From Chryseobacterium culicis (GTDB lineage Bacteria; Bacteroidota; Bacteroidia; Flavobacteriales; Weeksellaceae), in the NCBI RefSeq assembly GCF_900108365.1, contig NZ_FNWQ01000004.1, positions 124,001 to 188,000 of the forward strand: a stretch of 64,000 bases of DNA, in the 5' to 3' direction. The notes under the pieces are model-generated. The model saw only the letters and a list, made by a program, of their open reading frames with translations. It was not told where the DNA came from and did no database searches. Of the stretch, positions 1-7,610 are shown piece by piece. A program made the translations under genes and the position numbers. The number at the start of each line of letters is the position of its first letter. Positions within the stretch are counted from its first letter, which is position 1.

Positions 1-68
1 GGTGGTTAGTGGTTTCTAAGGAAGGTAAAAAGGGATATGTTCATAAAAGCAGGATAAAATCTGAATAA
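1..68 (+). CDS. C-terminal end of an SH3-like domain protein (partial)
   Basis: The reading frame that enters at the left edge ends in TAA at 66-68. It encodes about 22 residues (WLVVSKEGKKGYVHKSRIKS then E). The pattern W-x-V-x(4)-G-K-x-G-Y-V-H is the typical end of a bacterial SH3 domain. The rest of the gene lies outside the window, so its function cannot be judged. It ends 13 nt before the next gene on the same strand. Confidence 0.6.
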   Translation, partial: WLVVSKEGKKGYVHKSRIKSE

Positions 69-81
69 ATAACTTAATCAA

Positions 82-678
82 ATGATGAAACTCTTTTCAA
101 TTCTATTGTTAACAATATTCTTTTCATGTAATCTTAAACAGGAGAATTCAAATAAACTTGGAAATTTTCCTATTGATTTTAAACAGGAACAATTAAACTG
201 TACTGGTCAAAAATACAACTCAAATCAATGTTCTGATAGAGACAATAATTTATCAATTTCATTTAATAGAAATGCAATCTTATTTACCAGTAATAATAAA
301 AATTACAATGATAAATCAAATAGTTCAAGTGATCTAGGATATGAAACTTTCTTATTTAAAAACAATGATGAAAAAGTAATTTTAATAGACAGTTTTTTAG
401 AAAATGGTCACCTATTTCTTATTTATTATGTTAACAATAATAATATAAAATTCTTAGGAAAGAAAGAAATTACAAACACTACAGATCAAAATCCAAATTA
501 TAGTTTTAGAATTGAAAAAAGGGATAATATAATAGATATATTTTTAAATACAAAACTTAAAAATATATCGTTTGATATAAAAAAAGCAATTGATCTTAAT
601 ATTAATGAAACTAAAAAAATTACAGATCCTAAAAAACATCATCAAAAAAACAATTCACCCCATCTCTATATAATTTAG
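82..678 (+). CDS. AT-rich lipoprotein of unknown function
   Basis: The 198-aa product begins with a lipoprotein signal peptide: a hydrophobic stretch ending in the lipobox-like LTIFFSC near residue 16. The mature part is rich in Asn, Lys and Ile with no family that I recognise. The ATG at 82 has a second ATG directly after it, so the start could be 85. It follows the SH3-type gene by 13 nt, which suggests co-transcription. Its base composition is clearly more AT-rich than tyrA, like the secreted and lipoprotein genes of the T6SS island at 44.6-47 kb. It could be an immunity-type or surface lipoprotein, but this is only inference from composition and layout. Confidence 0.7.
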   Translation: MMKLFSILLLTIFFSCNLKQENSNKLGNFPIDFKQEQLNCTGQKYNSNQCSDRDNNLSISFNRNAILFTSNNKNYNDKSNSSSDLGYETFLFKNNDEKVILIDSFLENGHLFLIYYVNNNNIKFLGKKEITNTTDQNPNYSFRIEKRDNIIDIFLNTKLKNISFDIKKAIDLNINETKKITDPKKHHQKNNSPHLYII

Positions 679-711
679 AAAAGAAATTTCGTTTCATTTA
701 AAAAATATTTT

Positions 712-719
712 TACCTTTG
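712..719 (+). promoter_or_regulatory. -7 promoter box of the tyrA leader
   Basis: TACCTTTG matches the Bacteroidetes -7 consensus TAnnTTTG. The -33 region around 687-694 is weak (TTTC). Transcription would begin near 724-727, almost on the GTG of the leader peptide. Confidence 0.5.
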
Positions 720-723
720 CTAC

Positions 724-780
724 GTGAATTTTAACAACGGAACATATTATTATAGAATTTTTACCTCAGCTCTGGGATAG
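724..780 (+). CDS. Tyr-rich leader peptide of tyrA
   Basis: An 18-codon frame runs from GTG at 724 to TAG at 778-780. It encodes MNFNNGTYYYRIFTSALG if GTG is read as Met. It holds three consecutive Tyr codons (745-753) and two Phe codons, directly before a terminator hairpin (804-826) and the tyrosine gene tyrA. This is the architecture of a ribosome-stalling attenuation leader: scarce charged tRNA-Tyr would stall the ribosome on the Tyr run and favour an antiterminator. The stretch from 776 to 788 can pair with the terminator's left arm in all but one position. The doubtful point is the start: the predicted transcript begins almost at the GTG, so translation would be leaderless or the promoter lies further upstream. 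Confidence 0.55.
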   Translation: MNFNNGTYYYRIFTSALG

Positions 781-803
781 GGATTCTTATGAATATAATT
801 TAA

Positions 804-830
804 AACCTCGTCCTAGGGACGGGGTTTTTT
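804..830 (+). terminator. Attenuator terminator before tyrA
   Basis: AACCTCGTCC (804-813) pairs with GGACGGGGTT (817-826), followed by a T run to 830. It lies between the Tyr leader peptide and tyrA, 23 nt before the tyrA start, where a simple end-of-gene terminator would cut off tyrA. Confidence 0.7.
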
Positions 831-852
831 CATTTAAAAAAATGTAAAAAAG

Positions 853-1695
853 ATGAAAATAAGTATTATTGGAGTAGGATTAATCGGAGGGTCGATGGCT
901 TTGAAATTAAGAGAAAAAAACATCGCCAGCTTCATCTACGGAATCGATAAAAATACACAGCATATCAGTGACGCATTAAACCTTAAAATCATTGATGCCG
1001 GAGTAGATCTTGAGCACGGAATTAAAAATTCGGATCTGATTATTCTTGCCATTCCTGTAGATGCTGCCAGAAAACTGCTGCCTTCTGTTCTTGACTTGGT
1101 AACTGATCAGCAGACGGTAATGGATGCTGGTTCTACAAAAGCAGGAATTGTAAATGCGGTAAAAGACCACCCGAAACGTTCTAGATTTGTGGCTTTCCAC
1201 CCGATGTGGGGAACAGAAAATAACGGTCCAAAATCCGCTATTGCAGAAAGTTTCTCAGGAAAAGCAGGGGTAATCTGTAATAAAGAAGAATCTGCAGAAG
1301 ATGCGCTGAATATTGTTGAACAGGTAGTCAATGCTCTTGATATGCACATGATTTACATGAATGCAAAAGATCACGATGTTCATACTGCATATATTTCTCA
1401 TATTTCCCATATCACATCCTATGCACTTGCCAATACGGTATTGGAAAAAGAACGTGAGGAGGAAACTATCTTTCAGCTTGCCAGTTCCGGTTTCTCAAGT
1501 ACAGTACGTCTTGCGAAATCGCATCCTGAAATGTGGGTTCCTATCTTTAAACAAAACAAAGAAAATGTGCTGGATGTTCTGAACGAACATATCTCTCAGC
1601 TCAGAAAATTCAAATCTGCCCTGGAAAAAGAGAATTATGAATACCTTGAAGAACTGATAACCAATGCCAACAGAATCAGAGGAATTTTAAGATAA
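853..1695 (+). CDS. tyrA: Prephenate dehydrogenase
   Basis: The 280-aa cytoplasmic enzyme oxidatively decarboxylates prephenate to 4-hydroxyphenylpyruvate in tyrosine synthesis. The N-terminus shows the dinucleotide-binding Rossmann motif IGVGLIGGSMA (about residues 6-16). The family motif HPMWGTENNGP (about residues 116-126) follows, and a helical dimerisation part fills the C-terminal half. Its length is normal for the stand-alone dehydrogenase without a chorismate mutase or ACT domain. The ATG at 853 follows the attenuator by about 22 nt. It is transcribed alone: a terminator follows at 1748-1777 and the next gene points the opposite way. The Tyr-codon leader upstream suggests control by tyrosine supply. 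Confidence 0.93.
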   Translation: MKISIIGVGLIGGSMALKLREKNIASFIYGIDKNTQHISDALNLKIIDAGVDLEHGIKNSDLIILAIPVDAARKLLPSVLDLVTDQQTVMDAGSTKAGIVNAVKDHPKRSRFVAFHPMWGTENNGPKSAIAESFSGKAGVICNKEESAEDALNIVEQVVNALDMHMIYMNAKDHDVHTAYISHISHITSYALANTVLEKEREEETIFQLASSGFSSTVRLAKSHPEMWVPIFKQNKENVLDVLNEHISQLRKFKSALEKENYEYLEELITNANRIRGILR

Positions 1696-1747
1696 ATTCT
1701 TTGTACAATACTAAAAGCCCAACGGTTTTTACTTTTATTTTATTAAG

Positions 1748-1777
1748 AAACCCTTAGACATTACTGACTAAGGGTTT
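1748..1777. terminator. Bidirectional terminator between tyrA and sdaA
   Basis: AAACCCTTAG (1748-1757) and CTAAGGGTTT (1768-1777) form a perfect 10-bp stem with T-rich flanks on both strands, between convergent genes. Confidence 0.8.
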
Positions 1778-1802
1778 TATTTTTAAAACGATGTTATTTC
1801 TA

Positions 1803-3221
1803 TTAACACTCCGGAACGTTAACCGCGATGGCCAGTCCGCCTTCGGAAGTTTCTTTAAAACGGTCACTCATTGACTGAGCGGTTTCCCACATCGTAAGAA
1901 TCACCTCATCTAATGTTACTTTTGCTTTGGTAGGATCGCTTTCCAACGCAATGTTGGCTGCAGTAATTGCTTTCATAGCGCCCATTGTATTTCTTTCGAT
2001 GCATGGGATCTGTACCAGCCCTTTGATTGGGTCGCACGTTAACCCGAGATGATGTTCCATTGCAATTTCAGCCGCCATCAAAACCTGTCCTACACTTCCT
2101 CCCAGAATTTCAGTAAGTCCGGCTGCTGCCATTGCAGAAGACACCCCGATCTCAGCCTGGCATCCTCCCATCGCTGCAGAGATAGTCGCATTTTTCTTAA
2201 ATAAGGTTCCAATCTCTCCTGCTACGAGAAGAAACCGTATGATGTCATCCTCGCTTGTAAATGGCGTAAAAGCCTGCGAATACATCAATACCGCCGGAAT
2301 TACCCCGCTTGCTCCATTAGTAGGTGCAGTAATAATTCTGCCGAAACTTGCATTCTCTTCATTTACTGCCAGCGCAAAGCAGGCAATCCATTTGTTGATA
2401 TTGGTAAAGTTCTCTTCAGCATCTACAACCTGCTGGAACCACTCATCTTTATTCTTATAGATTTTGTCCCCTAAAAGCTTTCTGTTGATTCCTGCCGCTC
2501 TTCGTGACACATTGAGTCCACCCGGAAGAACTCCTTCCTTATTGACCCCTTTGTAAATACATTCTTTGATCTGCTGCCAGATATAGAGCGCCTCCTGCCT
2601 TGTTTCTTCCTGAGTTCTCCAGCTTTCTTCATTCATGAAAATAAGATCCGACATTTTATCAAGTCCCAACTTTTCGCAATATTTTGCAATATCCGAAGCC
2701 TTATGACAAGGGTATAATGTACGTACACACTGCTTTTGAATTGAGTTTTTTTCCTGGCTGGCAATGAAACCGCCTCCTACAGAATAAAAATCCTGAACAA
2801 GTTCAGTTCCGTCTTCGAAAACAGCTCTGAAGATCATTCCGTTCGGATGAAAATCAAGGCTTTTTTTCATATTTAAAATCAAATGATGTCCATAAACAAA
2901 TGGAATAACTTTCTCTCCTCCAAGATTAATGGTTTGAGTACTTTTGATGTATTCTATTTTTTCATCAATTTTCGAAGTATTGATGGTCTTAAAATCTTCT
3001 CCGTTCAACCCCAGCATACCTGCAATATCAGTTCCGTGTCCGATCCCCGTTTTGGCGAGTGAGCCGAAGAATTCAAGAAAAACTTCTTTAACTTCTTCTA
3101 TTGATCTTTCTCTTTTAATAATCCTGATAAATGCAGCAGCTGCATTCCAAGGTCCCATCGTATGCGAACTGGACGGGCCTATCCCTACTTTAATAATCTC
3201 AAAAACCGATATTGATTCCAT
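1803..3221 (-). CDS. sdaA: L-serine ammonia-lyase (iron-sulfur, single chain)
   Basis: The 472-aa enzyme deaminates L-serine to pyruvate and ammonia using a 4Fe-4S cluster. The beta domain begins with the diagnostic GPSSSHTMGPWNAA (about residues 14-27). The alpha domain carries GGCQAEIGVSSAMAAAG and CDPIKGLVQIPCIERN, which supply the cluster-binding cysteines. Its length matches the fused single-chain form. The ATG at 3221 follows a minus-strand promoter box TATCTTTG (3255-3248). It is monocistronic and convergent with tyrA. The ammonium transporter lies one gene away, but nothing in the sequence links the two. Confidence 0.95.
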   Translation of the reverse strand: MESISVFEIIKVGIGPSSSHTMGPWNAAAAFIRIIKRERSIEEVKEVFLEFFGSLAKTGIGHGTDIAGMLGLNGEDFKTINTSKIDEKIEYIKSTQTINLGGEKVIPFVYGHHLILNMKKSLDFHPNGMIFRAVFEDGTELVQDFYSVGGGFIASQEKNSIQKQCVRTLYPCHKASDIAKYCEKLGLDKMSDLIFMNEESWRTQEETRQEALYIWQQIKECIYKGVNKEGVLPGGLNVSRRAAGINRKLLGDKIYKNKDEWFQQVVDAEENFTNINKWIACFALAVNEENASFGRIITAPTNGASGVIPAVLMYSQAFTPFTSEDDIIRFLLVAGEIGTLFKKNATISAAMGGCQAEIGVSSAMAAAGLTEILGGSVGQVLMAAEIAMEHHLGLTCDPIKGLVQIPCIERNTMGAMKAITAANIALESDPTKAKVTLDEVILTMWETAQSMSDRFKETSEGGLAIAVNVPEC

Positions 3222-3247
3222 AAATGATTCGTCATTTTCCTCAAAAA

Positions 3248-3255
3248 CAAAGATA
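3248..3255 (-). promoter_or_regulatory. -7 promoter box of sdaA
   Basis: On the minus strand this reads TATCTTTG, a match to TAnnTTTG, 27 nt before the sdaA start codon. Confidence 0.55.
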
Positions 3256-3303
3256 CATGATAAATCCTAATTAAAGCATAGCAAAATCCCAGTTTTATTT
3301 GGT

Positions 3304-3332
3304 TTTGGCAGTCTATAAAACCAGTATCTTTG
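3304..3332 (+). promoter_or_regulatory. Promoter of the broken Crp/Fnr gene
   Basis: TTTG (3304-3307), 17 nt, then TATCTTTG (3325-3332) is a full Bacteroidetes promoter. It is intact although the gene behind it is broken. Confidence 0.6.
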
Positions 3333-3375
3333 TGATGGGCTGATCCTATAAGCCCGTTCTTTTTAATTGTTTTAA

Positions 3376-3735
3376 ATGGAAACACTCATCAAAAGTATTC
3401 TGCAGCATGTCCCGCTAAGTCCCGAAGAAATAGCAGCCTGTAAAAGTTTCTGGACAGAAAAAATACTGGAAAAAGGTGATTTTCTGCTGAGAAACGGGGA
3501 AGTATGCCGCTATGACAGTTATATTATATCAGGAGTTGTAAAAGCCTTTTGCATCAACGAAGAAAATGGAAATGAAGAAATTCTTTTTTTAGCCATTGAT
3601 CATTGGTGGGCAACTGATATTGCCAGTTTTTCAAAACAAAAACCTTCCATTTACAATATACAGGCTGTAGAGAAAACAAAGCTCCTGCAGATCAGTCATC
3701 AGTCTTTTCAAAAAATGCTGCGGGAAAAATTGATC
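3376..3735 (+). pseudogene. Crp/Fnr regulator, N-terminal sensor half (gene split by inversion)
   Basis: The frame encodes 120 residues of a cyclic-nucleotide-binding-like sensor domain (METLIKSILQ to FQKMLREKLI), as in Crp/Fnr regulators. It then runs into unrelated codons and stops at 3763-3765, without the DNA-binding helix-turn-helix. The missing half is present directly downstream on the opposite strand (3976-3740). Reversing 3736-3976 gives one continuous 198-aa frame (LREKLI joined to KQGIPSLEKY), the normal length for this family. The ORF as it stands (3376-3765, 129 aa) would make a sensor with no DNA-binding domain. The promoter is intact. Confidence 0.85.
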
Positions 3736-3981
3736 TGGTTCAATAGGATTTATTTTTTTTCCTGATCCGGCTGATGAATTCTGCTGAGACTCCCAGGTAA
3801 GAAGCAATCAGATATTGAGGTACTCTGGAAGAAATGTCGGGGTAAGTTTCCAGGAAGTCGTAATATTTCTGTTCCGCTTTGAGCATATGATTGAACACGA
3901 CTCTTTTTTCAAGGGTTCCCAGATAGCCTTCCAGAATGATTCTGAAATATTTTTCTAAAGAGGGAATGCCCTGTTTGATCA
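3731..3981. other. Inverted segment with TGATC breakpoints
   Basis: The left breakpoint is TGATC at 3731-3735 and the right one TGATCA at 3976-3981. GATC is palindromic, so the shared sequence in inverted orientation is only about 5 bp. No recombinase gene is nearby. The inversion is exact to the codon: flipping the 241 bp between the sites restores the Crp/Fnr frame and keeps the amt stop codon. An invertible switch, a one-off inversion or an assembly/cloning artefact at GATC are all possible. Confidence 0.75.
3740..3976 (-). pseudogene. Crp/Fnr regulator, inverted C-terminal HTH half
   Basis: Read on the minus strand this piece encodes 78 residues, from KQGIPSLEKYFRIILEGYLG to the end RIRKKNKSY and a TGA stop. 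They include the winged-helix DNA-binding part of Crp/Fnr proteins (RVPQYLIASYLGVSAEFISR, about residues 51-70). It has no start codon or promoter of its own; the first ATG would leave only 48 residues. It is the exact missing complement of the N-terminal half at 3376-3735. It ends against the 3' end of the amt gene, whose TGA overlaps the right breakpoint. Confidence 0.85.
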
Positions 3982-5322
3982 GCTGAAACTTTCCTCGTGC
4001 TGAGAAAGATCAAGACCTTTATTTTCAGATTCCTCGGAAACTCTGAGGGTGATAACAGAATTGGTAATTTTATACAACAGCAGTGATCCGAAAAATGTAA
4101 AAACAGAAACCAGAACCAATGCAGCCATATGATGAAGGAAAACATCCATTCCTCCATGAAGCAGACTTGCATTTTCACCATGTGCAAAGATAGCGGTGAG
4201 AATCATTCCCATAATTCCCCCTACTCCATGGCAGGCAAAAACATCCAGGGTATCATCTATTTTCTTTAAAACTTTCCAGTTGACCATCAGATTAGACACA
4301 ATAGCTGTAATAAATCCTATAAAAAGACTTTCCTGAATGCTTACGAAACCACATCCCGGAGTAATTGCCACCAGCCCCACTACAGCTCCTATGCAGGCGC
4401 CCAAAGCAGAAACGCTCCTCCCATTGATTCTGTCAAAAAAGATCCATGTCATCATCGCTGAAGCAGAGGCAATGGTGGTTGTTCCGAAAGCAGTAGCAGC
4501 AGATGCAGAAGCGCTCAGTGCAGATCCTGCGTTGAAACCAAACCATCCAAACCACAACATTCCCGTCCCCAGAAGCACATAAGGGATATTGGAAGGTTCA
4601 TGATGAGGATTTTTTCTGTTTCCAACCACCATAGCTCCGGCCAATGCTGCAAACCCGGCACTCATATGCACTACCGTTCCCCCCGCGAAGTCTTTGACTC
4701 CAAAATATTTGTTCAAAAGACCGTCAGGATGCCACACCATATGACAAAGCGGCGTATAAATAACAATGCTGAAAAGCACAATGAATAATAAATAAGAAAT
4801 AAAACGAACCCTTTCTGCAAATGACCCTGTAATGATAGCGGGAGTAATAACGGCAAATTTCATCTGAAAAAGGGCAAACAGAATAAAAGGAATCGTAGGG
4901 GCCATCATTTTATGAGGGAGATTTCCGACACCGCTAAAGAAAGGATAACTTAGCGGATTCCCAATAATACCATAATGCTTTCCACCAATGGTAATGCCTA
5001 AAGATTCACCGAAAGATAATGAAAAACCTATGACCACCCAGACCATAGAGATAACTCCTAAAGCGATAAAACTCTGCAGCATGGTAGAGATTACATTTTT
5101 TCTGCCAACCATTCCCCCGTAAAAAAAAGAAAGTCCCGGTGTCATGAGCAGAACAAGTCCTGCCGCAGCCAAAATCCAGGCTACGTCAGCACCTACAATT
5201 TTATCTTCACTTAAAAATTCTCCATTATTTGGAAGATCTCCAGCCGGATTCCAGAATAAACCACCGATTGCCACCAATGTAATAATAGAAAATGAAACGA
5301 TCCATTTTAATCCTACTTTCAT
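3979..5322 (-). CDS. amt: Ammonium transporter
   Basis: This inner-membrane Amt/Rh-family channel takes up ammonium. The protein has about 11 hydrophobic segments after a cleavable or first membrane segment. It shows family signatures such as FFYGGMVGRKN, GTVVHMSAGFAALAGA and the pore histidines in HMVWHPDG and CHGVGGIMGMI. An in-frame TTG lies at 5346, but the ATG at 5322 (MKVGLKWIVSF) is the more likely start and gives 447 aa. No glnK gene accompanies it in this window, unlike the frequent amtB-glnK pairing. Its stop codon sits on the breakpoint of the Crp/Fnr inversion but is unaffected. Confidence 0.95.
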   Translation of the reverse strand: MKVGLKWIVSFSIITLVAIGGLFWNPAGDLPNNGEFLSEDKIVGADVAWILAAAGLVLLMTPGLSFFYGGMVGRKNVISTMLQSFIALGVISMVWVVIGFSLSFGESLGITIGGKHYGIIGNPLSYPFFSGVGNLPHKMMAPTIPFILFALFQMKFAVITPAIITGSFAERVRFISYLLFIVLFSIVIYTPLCHMVWHPDGLLNKYFGVKDFAGGTVVHMSAGFAALAGAMVVGNRKNPHHEPSNIPYVLLGTGMLWFGWFGFNAGSALSASASAATAFGTTTIASASAMMTWIFFDRINGRSVSALGACIGAVVGLVAITPGCGFVSIQESLFIGFITAIVSNLMVNWKVLKKIDDTLDVFACHGVGGIMGMILTAIFAHGENASLLHGGMDVFLHHMAALVLVSVFTFFGSLLLYKITNSVITLRVSEESENKGLDLSQHEESFS

Positions 5323-5424
5323 GAAATTTATATTTAACCCCTTCAAATTTAAACATAAATTTCATAAAAAATACATTTTAAAACACAACACCCCTATAAA
5401 AAAAGAACTATTTAAATAATTACA

Positions 5425-6072
5425 CTATTTCTCAGGGAAAATTTCACTTAAAATTTTTGAGACTTCTTTATATTTCGTCGCCGGAAATAGGTGCGTTCCT
5501 CCCTTGATTACATAGTCAGGTTTTGAATTTCTGATGGGAAAGACAATGTCCTTATCGCCTAAAATCTGAATAACATCGGGATTTTCTTCAGATTTCCACT
5601 CTGAAACCTTTTCAACAGACCATTTTAGGTAATAGGGATCTCTCACTTTAAAATATTGCAGGATCTTTGGATTTTTAGGATCGAAAAGTTTTCTGATACC
5701 GGCATAAACATTGGTAGCCTTATCATTGAAAAGTCTTACCGGCAGCAGTCTTGGTATTTTTGTAAGCCCGCCGGTTTTTATAAAATTGGATTTCTCCCTG
5801 TCGGATTTTATGCTTCCCAGAATGACTACTTTTTCTGCAGGTTTCAATTTGTTGATCTCCTGTACCATAATTCCTCCAAAAGAATAGCCCAGGAGACAAA
5901 ATGGTTCGGAATCATCTACTTTTTCCGCCATTCTTTTAACGTAGGCGTCAAAGGGCTCCTTTTTTTCAGGGATGAGCCAGTCTATAAAAATCAATTCACA
6001 ATGTTTGGGAAACTCTATTCTTTCAAGAACTTTAAAGTCTGCTCCCAGACCGCTTACGATATAAATCTTCAT
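5425..6072 (-). CDS. Alpha/beta hydrolase
   Basis: The 215-aa cytoplasmic protein starts with MKIYIVSGLGADFKV, a first beta strand with a glycine-rich turn. It carries the nucleophile elbow GYSFGG (Ser about residue 70) of the alpha/beta hydrolase fold. A late Asp (ILGDKDIVFP) and His (GGTHLFP) could complete the catalytic triad. The substrate is not predictable. It is compact, lacks a signal peptide, and is separated from its neighbours by a terminator upstream (6140-6173) and an AT-rich gap before amt. Confidence 0.85.
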   Translation of the reverse strand: MKIYIVSGLGADFKVLERIEFPKHCELIFIDWLIPEKKEPFDAYVKRMAEKVDDSEPFCLLGYSFGGIMVQEINKLKPAEKVVILGSIKSDREKSNFIKTGGLTKIPRLLPVRLFNDKATNVYAGIRKLFDPKNPKILQYFKVRDPYYLKWSVEKVSEWKSEENPDVIQILGDKDIVFPIRNSKPDYVIKGGTHLFPATKYKEVSKILSEIFPEK

Positions 6073-6139
6073 CCCACTAATTTATAAAAAATACAGAGAA
6101 ATAGGATGACTGTCCACCAATTTCCATGGAATAAATTCA

Positions 6140-6173
6140 TAAAAAATGAGCCATTCTGAGGAACGGCTCATTT
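6140..6173 (-). terminator. Terminator after the first YceI gene
   Basis: AAAATGAGCCATTC and GAACGGCTCATTTT form a stem with a TGAG loop, flanked by A/T runs, just downstream of the minus-strand YceI gene. Confidence 0.65.
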
Positions 6174-6195
6174 TATATTGATCTTACAGATTGTC

Positions 6196-6822
6196 TTATT
6201 TTTTCTTTTTAGGAACTCTGTTTTCGTTATCCAGCATTTCCGTAGAAACTTTGAACTGAATATCCATTTCGTTCTTAATGAAATAATCTTTCAGTGAAGA
6301 TTGATAGAATACTTTAAAGTCTCTCCTGTTCAGAGAGAATTTCGCAGACTCAATAGAGGTAGTGAATTGGGTAACATATACATTCGCAGGGAAAGAAATC
6401 GTTTTTCTTACCCCTTTAAGGGTAAGGTCTCCGTACACTGTAGAATTGTATTCACTGTTTGCTAAAGGAATAATTTTAGTCAAATGGAATTTTGCAACAG
6501 GGAATTTCTTTACTTCAAAGAAATTTGTACTTTTCAGGTCATTGGTCAGCTTGATCTGATCTTCATCAGACACATCTCCTGCCATCAAACTTCTCATATC
6601 TATTACAAACTCTCCATCTACCAGAACCGTATGGTCAAAGTTGAATTTTCCGCTTTTCAGCTTTACTGTTCCTGAGTGGGAAGAAGCCTCGGTTTTCACC
6701 ACTTTATACCCCCACCATCTGATCTCTGATGAAGTCACTTTTGCAACCTTATCAAATTTCTTTTGAGCAGAAACAAATGATATACTTGCGCACACCATAG
6801 CAAACAATAGTAATCTTTTCAT
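6196..6822 (-). CDS. YceI family periplasmic protein
   Basis: The 208-aa protein has a signal peptide (MKRLLLFAMVCASISFVSAQ) and a YceI-type lipocalin-like barrel. Family features include SEIRWWGYKVVKTEASSHSG, GEFVIDMRSL and the late strand FSLNRRDFKVFYQSS. YceI proteins bind isoprenoid-like lipids, but the ligand here is unknown. It ends in a basic VPKKKK tail. It is a paralogue of the next gene (6901-7467): both share the WWGYKV-K-EASSH motif and the same order of strands, so they arose by tandem duplication. Separate terminators suggest independent transcription. Confidence 0.9.
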   Translation of the reverse strand: MKRLLLFAMVCASISFVSAQKKFDKVAKVTSSEIRWWGYKVVKTEASSHSGTVKLKSGKFNFDHTVLVDGEFVIDMRSLMAGDVSDEDQIKLTNDLKSTNFFEVKKFPVAKFHLTKIIPLANSEYNSTVYGDLTLKGVRKTISFPANVYVTQFTTSIESAKFSLNRRDFKVFYQSSLKDYFIKNEMDIQFKVSTEMLDNENRVPKKKK

Positions 6823-6849
6823 TCTTTTTTATTTACAATTCAACAAAAA

Positions 6850-6879
6850 TAAAAAAAAGTGTAGAACTTCTACACTTTT
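6850..6879 (-). terminator. Terminator between the two YceI genes
   Basis: AAAAGTGTAGAA and TTCTACACTTTT form a hairpin with A/T runs on both sides, between YceI copies on the minus strand. Confidence 0.65.
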
Positions 6880-6900
6880 AATAATCTTTTTTTGATTAAT

Positions 6901-7467
6901 TTATTGAGCAGTTACCTTTACAAGCATATCAATATCATCTTTCACAAAAACATCCTGCATAGTAGACTTGTATGCTACATCAAATTTTTGTCTGTCGAAA
7001 GAGAATTTGTTGGATACTAAGCTTACTACTCCTTTGCTGTAAGAAATTTTGGCAGGGAAAGAGATTGGGCTGGTTTTTCCTTTTACAGTAAGGTTTCCTG
7101 TTACAAGAGTATTGTAAATTTTGTCATTGTTTTTCTTTACTCCTGTAATTTTGAAGCTTGCAGTAGGATATTTTTCAACTTCGAAGAAGTCACCATTCTT
7201 AAGGTGCCCGTTCAGTTTTTGCTGATATTCTCCTGTAAGATCAGTAGAAGTAATGGAAGTCATATCCAACACAAAGCTTCCGCCTACCAATTGGTTTCCT
7301 TTCATTACCATATCTCCGGACTTTACTTTTACAGTACCGTCGTGAGAGCTGGCCTCAGATTTTGCTACTTTGTATCCCCACCAGTGCACATCAGACGCTA
7401 CTACTTTTTTTGACTGCCCGAATGCTAATCCACCAGCTAAAACTGCTAATAAAAATATTTTTTTCAT
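6901..7467 (-). CDS. YceI family periplasmic protein
   Basis: The 188-aa protein has a signal peptide (MKKIFLLAVLAGGLAFGQ) and a complete YceI domain, with VHWWGYKVAKSEASSHDG near the N-terminus and KFSFDRQKFDVAYKSTMQD near the C-terminus. It is probably exported and binds a hydrophobic ligand in the periplasm. It lies upstream of its paralogue (6196-6822). A minus-strand -7 box TACATTTG at 7505-7498 precedes it by 30 nt, so this copy has its own promoter. Confidence 0.92.
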   Translation of the reverse strand: MKKIFLLAVLAGGLAFGQSKKVVASDVHWWGYKVAKSEASSHDGTVKVKSGDMVMKGNQLVGGSFVLDMTSITSTDLTGEYQQKLNGHLKNGDFFEVEKYPTASFKITGVKKNNDKIYNTLVTGNLTVKGKTSPISFPAKISYSKGVVSLVSNKFSFDRQKFDVAYKSTMQDVFVKDDIDMLVKVTAQ

Positions 7468-7497
7468 TGAATAGAGTTGTTTACTTATTTAACATTG

Positions 7498-7505
7498 CAA
7501 ATGTA
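7498..7505 (-). promoter_or_regulatory. -7 promoter box of the upstream YceI gene
   Basis: The minus strand reads TACATTTG, matching TAnnTTTG, 30 nt before the start codon. Confidence 0.5.
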
Positions 7506-7577
7506 AGTATCTTGCTCAATAGATTTCATTGATGTATATCAATAAAATTTATTATTTTCATGAATAATATCATTTAA

Positions 7578-7606
7578 AATAAAAACTCCGGAAATTTCCG
7601 GAGTTT
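7578..7606 (-). terminator. Terminator after glucokinase
   Basis: AAAAACTCCGGAAA and TTTCCGGAGTTTT form a strong hairpin just beyond the glk stop codon (7611). Confidence 0.75.
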
Positions 7607-7610
7607 TATT

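Noticed and set aside
5323..5346. TTG start of amt at 5346
   Set aside because: ATG at 5322 gives a normal signal/first helix and needs no rare start.
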